Shown here: one piece after another, positions 58,993 through 64,000 of the stretch
Numbering within the stretch: position 1 is the first letter of the stretch
Layout: each line of letters starts with the position of its first letter
Source: Desulfurellaceae bacterium bin18
GTDB taxonomy: Bacteria > Desulfobacterota > Binatia > Bin18
DNA length: 64,000 nt
Direction: 5' to 3'
NCBI GenBank assembly: GCA_002238415.1
Contig: MPMI01000008.1
Coordinates: 62,001 to 126,000, forward strand
The notes under the pieces: generated by a model
The model's input: the letters and a program-made list of their open reading frames with translations, nothing else
Told to the model about the DNA's origin: nothing
The model's database searches: none
Position numbers and translations under genes: made by a program

Positions 58993-60303
58993 ATGTCTCC
59001 ACTTGGAAAAGCCTGCCTCGCTGTCAGCCTCACCTGCCTGTGCGTGTTCGGGGTCTCGTTTATGCAGGCGCCGGTTGTCCAGGCCCATGGTGAGCACAAC
59101 CTCGAACCGTTTATCCGCATGCGCGGGATCTCGTTCTTCAATGTGGAGTTCTCGCACGAGCGGCTCGCGGTCAACGAGACCATGACCGTCACCGGCAAGT
59201 TCAGAGCGATGAACTCCTGGCCGCGCATGCTGACCACGCCGGAGTTGGCGTGGGTTGGCGTCCTGGTTCCGGGTCCGAAACTCGCCGTACGCGAACGCTG
59301 GGTGAATGGCCGCTTTATCCAGAACGCGTTTAATATCGAGTTAGGAGCGCTCTACGATTTCAAGATGATTCTCCAGGCACGCGAGCCGGGCCGGTATCAT
59401 GTCCACCCCTTGATCAATCTGTCCGGTACGGGCGGGTTGGTGGGCCCGGCCAAATGGATCACCGTTGTGCCGGGCGACACTCCACCGTCCTATACCATAC
59501 AGATTCCGGCAACCGGCGAGACCATAGACCTGGAGCATTACGGGTTTGGGCGGGTTGTTGGCTGGCATATCGCGTTTGGGATTCTCGGGCTGGCCTGGCT
59601 TGTCTATTGGGCCAGACGGCCGATGCTTGTCCGTTACGCGCTGCTGGTTAACGGAGTTGATGAAGAACAAATCACACCCACTGATCGTCGAACGTCTCTT
59701 ATTTTTGGTGTGGTCCTGGTGGTCTTGGTTATCGGGGGGTTATTGGTCACGAACTCGGGTCGCCCGCCGATCATTCCCCACCAAGCCGCCAGAATGTGGG
59801 ACCTGTCCGGCCTCCCAATCCCGAGTGCCGTCCAGACCGAGGTCAAAGAGTTGCGCTATAACACCACTGAGCGATCCCTGAGTATACAGGTTGAAGCCAC
59901 AAACGCCTCGGATCAAGCGGTGGTCTTACGCAAGTTCACGACCAGTTATCTGTCTTTTATCAACCCCGCTACGCAAGACCTCTATTCGGATTTGCAAAAC
60001 GAGATTCCGACGATGCAGGTGGAGCCCGACGGACTCTTCCAACCGGGCGAGACAAAGATGCTGACGCTGACGATGCAGGATGCCATCTGGGAAACCGACC
60101 GCTTTATCGAGTTCGATCAACCTCAAATCACCGCGGCCGGCGTGCTCATCTTCACTGACGCTCAGCCTCTTGCCAGAGAAGGTCTGCAACCCATCATGAT
60201 GGGGAATAGCCGCGAAGGCCTAGGCGTCCCGTGGGAGCATATCTCCAGCCTGAACGAGGTCTATTCCAACATCCAGATTGATTTTGGAAGTATGGGCCAG
60301 TAG
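58993..60303 (+). CDS. pmoB: Copper membrane monooxygenase subunit B (PmoB/AmoB family)
   Basis: The 436-residue subunit has a signal peptide cleaved before His32 (VVQA then HGEHNLEPFIRMRG). Two cupredoxin domains are joined by two membrane helices (about 190-210 and 235-255). The CuB ligands are all present: His32 (mature N-terminus), His136 and His138 in GRYHVHPL, at positions offset by one from His33/His137/His139 of Methylococcus. The residue matching the bis-His site His48 is Ser (RGISFF), as in many relatives. The enzyme is thus likely active rather than degenerate. Confidence 0.93.
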   Translation: MSPLGKACLAVSLTCLCVFGVSFMQAPVVQAHGEHNLEPFIRMRGISFFNVEFSHERLAVNETMTVTGKFRAMNSWPRMLTTPELAWVGVLVPGPKLAVRERWVNGRFIQNAFNIELGALYDFKMILQAREPGRYHVHPLINLSGTGGLVGPAKWITVVPGDTPPSYTIQIPATGETIDLEHYGFGRVVGWHIAFGILGLAWLVYWARRPMLVRYALLVNGVDEEQITPTDRRTSLIFGVVLVVLVIGGLLVTNSGRPPIIPHQAARMWDLSGLPIPSAVQTEVKELRYNTTERSLSIQVEATNASDQAVVLRKFTTSYLSFINPATQDLYSDLQNEIPTMQVEPDGLFQPGETKMLTLTMQDAIWETDRFIEFDQPQITAAGVLIFTDAQPLAREGLQPIMMGNSREGLGVPWEHISSLNEVYSNIQIDFGSMGQ

Positions 60304-60385
60304 CGTCTGGCCCTGCATTATCGACCCACCCTTCCGCTCCCAATCGATTCATAACCAACAACACGGTCAAAAACAGTGGAGTAGT

Positions 60386-60475
60386 ATGAAGACTGCACTG
60401 ATTATACTCATCACGTTATTGTCCGTATGCCCGACAGACGCCCAGGATATTGTTACAGGTGGCGCAAAGCTTTAG
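60386..60475 (+). CDS. 29-residue signal-peptide ORF, probable truncated gene
   Basis: Reads MKTALIILITLLSVCPTDAQ, then DIVTGGAKL and a stop. A GGAG lies 5 bases before the ATG. An intact signal peptide with only ten residues behind it suggests a truncated exported protein, 83 bases after pmoB, where some operons carry an accessory gene such as pmoD. The identity of the lost part is unknown. Confidence 0.35.
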   Translation: MKTALIILITLLSVCPTDAQDIVTGGAKL

Positions 60476-60481
60476 AGCTCA

Positions 60482-61072
60482 ATGGGAAAGATCATGGCTA
60501 CAAATTTCTATTATGTTTATGCTCTAAAAGATCCAAGCTCAAATCCTGCGCAGCCGTTCTATATCGGTAAAGGAACGGGCAGTAGAGCATTCGATCATCT
60601 GGTAAAGCCAGACCATACAAGAAAGTACACTCGGATTAAAAAAATAAGGGATTCTGGAATGATGCCATTAGTCGAAATTTTGATAGATGATCTAACAGAA
60701 TTTCAGGCCTTAAAACTGGAATCTGAGCTTATCTCAGCATTCGGGACCGAGGAAACGGGAGGTATTTTAACGAATGCTGTCGTGCCGAGTGGTACGGTGG
60801 GAAAAGAACGTCCTGGTGTTGTTGTACCCCAGGGAGCCGTTGAACGAGCCCAACTTGGTCTTGGGCTGCTGAAATCATCAGTATATGAATTAGCAAAAGC
60901 AAATCCGTCTGGTATTCTAAATTCTGATGCAGCAAGTCTGTTGGGCTTACGGAGTGATTATCAGGGCAATCAAAAAGATTACCTATCATATAGTATATTG
61001 GGCTTGCTCATACGTGAAGGTAAAGTTATGCGGACTGAAGGTCGCAGACCTCGGCATGTGGCAAAGACTTAA
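60482..61072 (+). CDS. GIY-YIG nuclease family protein
   Basis: A 196-residue protein whose N-terminal 90 residues show the GIY-YIG core: YYVYALKDPSSNPAQ, FYIGKGTGSRAFDHL and the Glu in ALKLESELISAFG. The C-terminal part (about 125-196) resembles a DNA-binding wing (KSSVYELAKANPSGILNSDA). An ATG at 60494 would trim four residues. The DNA is much more AT-rich than pmoCAB, which suggests later acquisition. Such genes are often in mobile or defence settings. Confidence 0.75.
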   Translation: MGKIMATNFYYVYALKDPSSNPAQPFYIGKGTGSRAFDHLVKPDHTRKYTRIKKIRDSGMMPLVEILIDDLTEFQALKLESELISAFGTEETGGILTNAVVPSGTVGKERPGVVVPQGAVERAQLGLGLLKSSVYELAKANPSGILNSDAASLLGLRSDYQGNQKDYLSYSILGLLIREGKVMRTEGRRPRHVAKT

Positions 61073-61241
61073 AAAGTTGCTCAAATTCATTCCAACGGTA
61101 AGCCGATGTCAGGTCAGCACTACGGCTTAATGGATATTTCGTACCGTTTTTTAGACTACACCGGCGGCCCCCGAGTTCCTCGACAGGCTGATTGACACAA
61201 AAGACCCAGGCTGCGACATCAATCCGTCACGGGGATAGAGG

Positions 61242-61288
61242 CTGGCCGTTCTCCGTCTGGAGAATCGGACTCTCAGGGGGGCGGCCAG
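61242..61288. repeat. Nested hairpin in the gap after the GIY-YIG gene
   Basis: CTGGCCG (61242-61248) pairs with CGGCCAG (61282-61288), and inside TTCTCC (61249-61254) pairs with GGAGAA (61259-61264) around GTCT. A second pair, TAAGCCG and CGGCTTA, lies near 61101-61131. No T-run follows, so it does not look like a terminator. The rest of 61073-61317 has no gene. Confidence 0.4.
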
Positions 61289-61317
61289 GGCGGGAGAGGA
61301 ACTAAGATTTTTTATCC

Positions 61318-61725
61318 TCAAGACGAAAGCCAGTTCTCCAGCCGCAGGCCTTCCACCCGCTCAAATTCCTTCAGATTATTGGTGACCAGGGTTAATCCTT
61401 CGCTTCGAGAGTGACCCGCTATATGTAAATCGTTTACGCCGATGGGCCTCCCCTTCCGTTCCAGAGTTGCCCGGATATCTCCGTAATGGGCAGCCGCCTT
61501 GTTCCCATACTCAAGGACAACCAAACGGGAAACAAAGTCTTCAACCTGCCGCAGGTTGTGATCGGGTCTGGCACTTTTTTCTACGCCGTGCATCAACTCA
61601 GCCAGCGTGATTGAACTGATACACAACTGGCCGGCGTGCCGGTTAAAGGTATCCAAGGCGTCTATCGGGCGGCGCTTGATAACATAAATGGCAATATTGG
61701 TATCGAGCATGTATTTCAACATCAA
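61318..61725 (-). CDS. vapC: PIN-domain toxin, VapC type
   Basis: The 135-residue ribonuclease toxin has MLDTNIAIYVIKRR (first Asp), SSITLAELMHGVEKS (Glu), and GVNDLHIAGHSRSEGLTLVT (later acids). It probably cuts a specific RNA such as tRNA. It overlaps the antitoxin gene by four bases (ATGA). Confidence 0.9.
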   Translation of the reverse strand: MMLKYMLDTNIAIYVIKRRPIDALDTFNRHAGQLCISSITLAELMHGVEKSARPDHNLRQVEDFVSRLVVLEYGNKAAAHYGDIRATLERKGRPIGVNDLHIAGHSRSEGLTLVTNNLKEFERVEGLRLENWLSS

Positions 61726-61955
61726 AAGGCTTCTCGCTCAGCTTGCTCCTGGGACGCCCGTTCTTCCGGAAAATCATCGCTCACACGCTCTTCAGAGAAA
61801 AAGAAGCTGTCCCATGAGCTATCCACGGGAGATAAAACTCTATCCTTCCCGACAACGCGAACCTTGACTTGTTTCACTTCGTCCGGAAAACGAGTATCGG
61901 CGGGTAACCGGACCGCCTGGGTCCGGTTATTCACAAATACAGAACCAATAGGCAT
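61722..61955 (-). CDS. vapB: VapB-type antitoxin
   Basis: The 77-residue protein begins MPIGSVFVNNRTQAVRLPAD, the AbrB/VapB-type swapped-hairpin DNA-binding fold. The acidic C-terminus would wrap the toxin. It is upstream of and overlaps vapC. The gap 61956-62109 before the next gene holds no ORF. Confidence 0.88.
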   Translation of the reverse strand: MPIGSVFVNNRTQAVRLPADTRFPDEVKQVKVRVVGKDRVLSPVDSSWDSFFFSEERVSDDFPEERASQEQAEREAF

Positions 61956-62109
61956 TGAAAACTCCCTCCCGAGCTATATACATAAAGTATATAGCAACTT
62001 CGGTCCAGGGCAAGCCTATGTGATCATTCCTGAAATTTCCCGTTTCAGGCTGTCATTGAGGGTGTGGATAGAGTAGTGAGGCGACGGATAGGAAAGATGA
62101 GGCACAATT

Positions 62110-63087
62110 CTACGGTATCAGCACGACCTTCCCGTAGGCTTTGCCCGCCCCGCTGACGGCGCGGTGGGCCTGGGCGGCTTCGGCCAGGGGGAGTTCCTGT
62201 CCGATCACGGGTTGGAGCGTGCCGTTGGCCAGGCCGGCAACCAGGGCTGAGTGGATGCGGACATGGTCCTGCGGCGTGGCGTTGCGTAAGGTCATACCGA
62301 TGATGGAGGCGTCCCGCATCATGGCCGCTCGTGGGTTGATCTCGATCGTGCCCTGATTCTTCTCGCCCCGGTTGCCAATGACAACAACACGACCCCGCAA
62401 GGCAAGGAGGTCGAGGTCCTTGGCGAGATTGACGTTGGCCAACATCTCCAAAATCACATCAACGCCCCGCCCATCCGTCAGGGTCTTCACTTCCTCCAGA
62501 TACGACGCGGCACTGTGGTCGAGAACGTGCTGCGCGCCTTGTCCGGACACGAGCTGACGCCCGCGCTCCGTACTGGCGGTCCCAATCACCGTCATGCCGG
62601 CGGCCCGACCGAGTTGCACCCCGGCGATACCCACCCCACCGCTGGCCCCGTGCACGAAAAGTGTCTCACCAGGTGCGGCATGACCGCAGTGAAAGAGCGC
62701 CTGATAGGCAGTCCCATAGGGCACGAACACGGCAGCCCCTTGGGCGAACGACGCTTGTTCGCCGAGCGGATGTACCTGCTCCTGTTTGCATAGGGCCTGT
62801 TCGGCGTACGTGCCGCTGAGAGAACCGGCCAGATACACCCGGTCACCCACGGCAACCCGATCCACTCCCTCACCCACGGCCTCAATCACGCCGGCCCCGT
62901 CCGAACCGGGGGTGAACGGAGTGGGCGGCTTGGGGTAGATCCCGGACCGAATATAGGTCTCAACCGGATTGACTCCGACCGCGTGCATGCGCACCACGAC
63001 TTGCCCCGCCCCAGGAGTCAGGTCCGCGACTTCTTCGAGCTGCAAGACCTCTGGTTCACCAAACTCGTGTATACGAATAGCTTTCAT
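62110..63087 (-). CDS. NADPH:quinone oxidoreductase, zinc-free MDR family
   Basis: The 325-residue enzyme has IRIHEFGEPEVLQLEEV at the start, the nucleotide motif HGASGGVGIAGVQLGRAAG, and AHRAVSGAGKAYGKVVL at the end. No catalytic zinc ligands are seen, as is usual for the quinone reductase group. It reduces quinones with NADPH in the cytoplasm. It is 31 bases downstream of the ferredoxin-NADP reductase gene in the same direction. Confidence 0.9.
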   Translation of the reverse strand: MKAIRIHEFGEPEVLQLEEVADLTPGAGQVVVRMHAVGVNPVETYIRSGIYPKPPTPFTPGSDGAGVIEAVGEGVDRVAVGDRVYLAGSLSGTYAEQALCKQEQVHPLGEQASFAQGAAVFVPYGTAYQALFHCGHAAPGETLFVHGASGGVGIAGVQLGRAAGMTVIGTASTERGRQLVSGQGAQHVLDHSAASYLEEVKTLTDGRGVDVILEMLANVNLAKDLDLLALRGRVVVIGNRGEKNQGTIEINPRAAMMRDASIIGMTLRNATPQDHVRIHSALVAGLANGTLQPVIGQELPLAEAAQAHRAVSGAGKAYGKVVLIP

Positions 63088-63118
63088 AGCGTTTACTCAC
63101 TTCCACGGCGGTTTGCCA

Positions 63119-64000
63119 TTATTGAGCAGCTTGCAAATCCTGGGTATCGAGCGCGGCCAGCATCTCCGCAACGGTCGTCATCTTCTCACGCGGCTTGCCC
63201 ACTTTTTTCCCGTTCTCGACTTCTATCTGATCCAGATATTTCCAGTCCGCAAAAGAGACGTAGCGAACACTCTTCTCAGCCAGCAGAGCAGAAATGGCGT
63301 CTTCACTGGCGTTGATGGTATCGGGCACTTTACCCTGTTGCAGGTCTTCCAGCATCAGCCCGACGGTTTCAATCGCGTCCGGCTTATTCGTCCCCACCAC
63401 GCCGGACGGGCCGCGCTTGATCCAACCGGCAACGTACAGCCGCTCAACGGGCGCCTGTGTTTCCGGATCAATGACCCGCCCGGTTTGATTCGGAATAATC
63501 CCGGCGCGCTCGTCAAACGGAACGTCCTTCAGCGGATGGCCTTTATAGCCGATGGAGCGAAAGACCATCTGGATATTCGGCAGCTCCTCGTATTCTCCGG
63601 TTCCGCGCGCGCGCAGCGTCCCGCTGTCATCCTTTACCAGACGGTTTTTTTCGAGCTTCACGCCCTCAACGTTCTCGGTCCCGTAGAGTTCAACCGGAGA
63701 AACAAAAAATCGCGCCCGAATCTTCCTGGGGGCCGTGCCTTCGCCCTTGGGAATCTGGGCCGTCAGGATATCCATATTCCGCTGATGCACCGGCTCTGTG
63801 GCCTGCGCAAGGAACTCGGCATTCGCCTCATCAAGTTCGAGGTCTTTCGGCTCGACGACCAGATCGGTGATCGGCATTTCTGTCAGTTCCCGAATCTCGG
63901 GATTGGTAAAGGCCGCTTGCGCCGGCCCCCGTCGCCCCAGCAGATAGATCTCCTTGACCGCGCTTTTCTTGAGCGCTTCAAGCGCATAGTCGGCGATATC
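63119..64000 (-). CDS. Ferredoxin--NADP+ reductase, FprA/adrenodoxin-reductase type (5' end outside window)
   Basis: The visible 293 residues are the C-terminal two thirds. They start inside the protein (DIADYALEALKKSAVKEIYL, then GRRGPAQAAFTNPEI), without a start codon in the window. The NADP-binding and FAD-closing parts are YVAGWIKRGPSGVVGTNKP and IGYKGHPLKDVPFDERAG. It moves electrons between NADPH and ferredoxin and could feed the P450 or other monooxygenases. The last 50 residues form a helical tail. Confidence 0.9.
   Translation of the reverse strand, partial: DIADYALEALKKSAVKEIYLLGRRGPAQAAFTNPEIRELTEMPITDLVVEPKDLELDEANAEFLAQATEPVHQRNMDILTAQIPKGEGTAPRKIRARFFVSPVELYGTENVEGVKLEKNRLVKDDSGTLRARGTGEYEELPNIQMVFRSIGYKGHPLKDVPFDERAGIIPNQTGRVIDPETQAPVERLYVAGWIKRGPSGVVGTNKPDAIETVGLMLEDLQQGKVPDTINASEDAISALLAEKSVRYVSFADWKYLDQIEVENGKKVGKPREKMTTVAEMLAALDTQDLQAAQ

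Noticed and set aside
1..64000. tRNA or rRNA genes
   Set aside because: I looked for T-arm and anticodon-like patterns and rRNA signatures and found none I could support.

Overview
This window is a stretch of a moderately GC-rich bacterial chromosome with a mainly housekeeping and catabolic gene set. No transposase, integrase, phage gene, rRNA, tRNA or CRISPR array was seen. The combination of a copper membrane monooxygenase (pmoCAB), aldehyde:ferredoxin oxidoreductase, NAD-linked formate dehydrogenase, many acyl-CoA and aromatic-ring enzymes, an LLM-type oxidoreductase and a P450 fits an uncultured soil or sediment lineage near Binatota, Tectomicrobia or the old 'Deltaproteobacteria'. That placement is inferred from gene content only. 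The genome assigns ring cleavage (catechol 2,3-dioxygenase, intradiol dioxygenase), beta-oxidation-like steps and C1 oxidation to one organism.

Layout. 1-6626: end of an aldehyde:ferredoxin oxidoreductase with two tiny membrane proteins, a DUF2237 protein, and a two-gene formate dehydrogenase on the minus strand whose diaphorase subunits are fused. 6890-15434: a complete moxR/DUF58/Bat operon of eight genes. 15503-18581: a P450, thiolase-like and DUF35 operon. 18789-23041: YbaK, DUF3565-DUF1971, a CDP-alcohol transferase, a lipoprotein, RNase H and two exported FKBP/SlyD-like isomerases. 23180-27644: an SDR and acyl-CoA dehydrogenase region into which a type III glutamine synthetase gene has been spliced, leaving clear scars. 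28108-30662: AmgK and MurU (cell-wall recycling) and a glutamine amidotransferase.

30840-40575: intradiol dioxygenase, epimerase, small unknown proteins, a ParE-like toxin pair, a TetR/dodecin/MBL/exonuclease operon, a MltF-like transglycosylase and catechol 2,3-dioxygenase. 40753-42606: a TIGR04255, small protein and HNH endonuclease module with a perfect palindrome before its first start codon. 42734-47018: LLM oxidoreductase, hflK-hflC with a PP0621-like protein, and a crotonase. 47199-53527: a HEPN-like orphan and a TetR-controlled RND efflux pair. 53557-57160: an NFACT-R protein and a GCS2-CBS ligase-like gene coupled to an AspA/AstE-like metallohydrolase.

57303-60303: pmoC-pmoA-pmoB, with all ligands of the CuB, CuC and CuD sites conserved by motif. 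It is followed by a truncated signal-peptide ORF, an AT-rich GIY-YIG nuclease gene and vapBC. 62110-64000: a quinone oxidoreductase and a partial ferredoxin-NADP reductase.

Two families of small palindromic repeats recur: an element ending in AAAGAGTAAACGTGTCC at three loci, and 9-bp GTCTTTGGA/GTCTGTTGG arrays at two loci. Members of both families, and a separate GC-rich palindrome, lie inside or against coding sequence.
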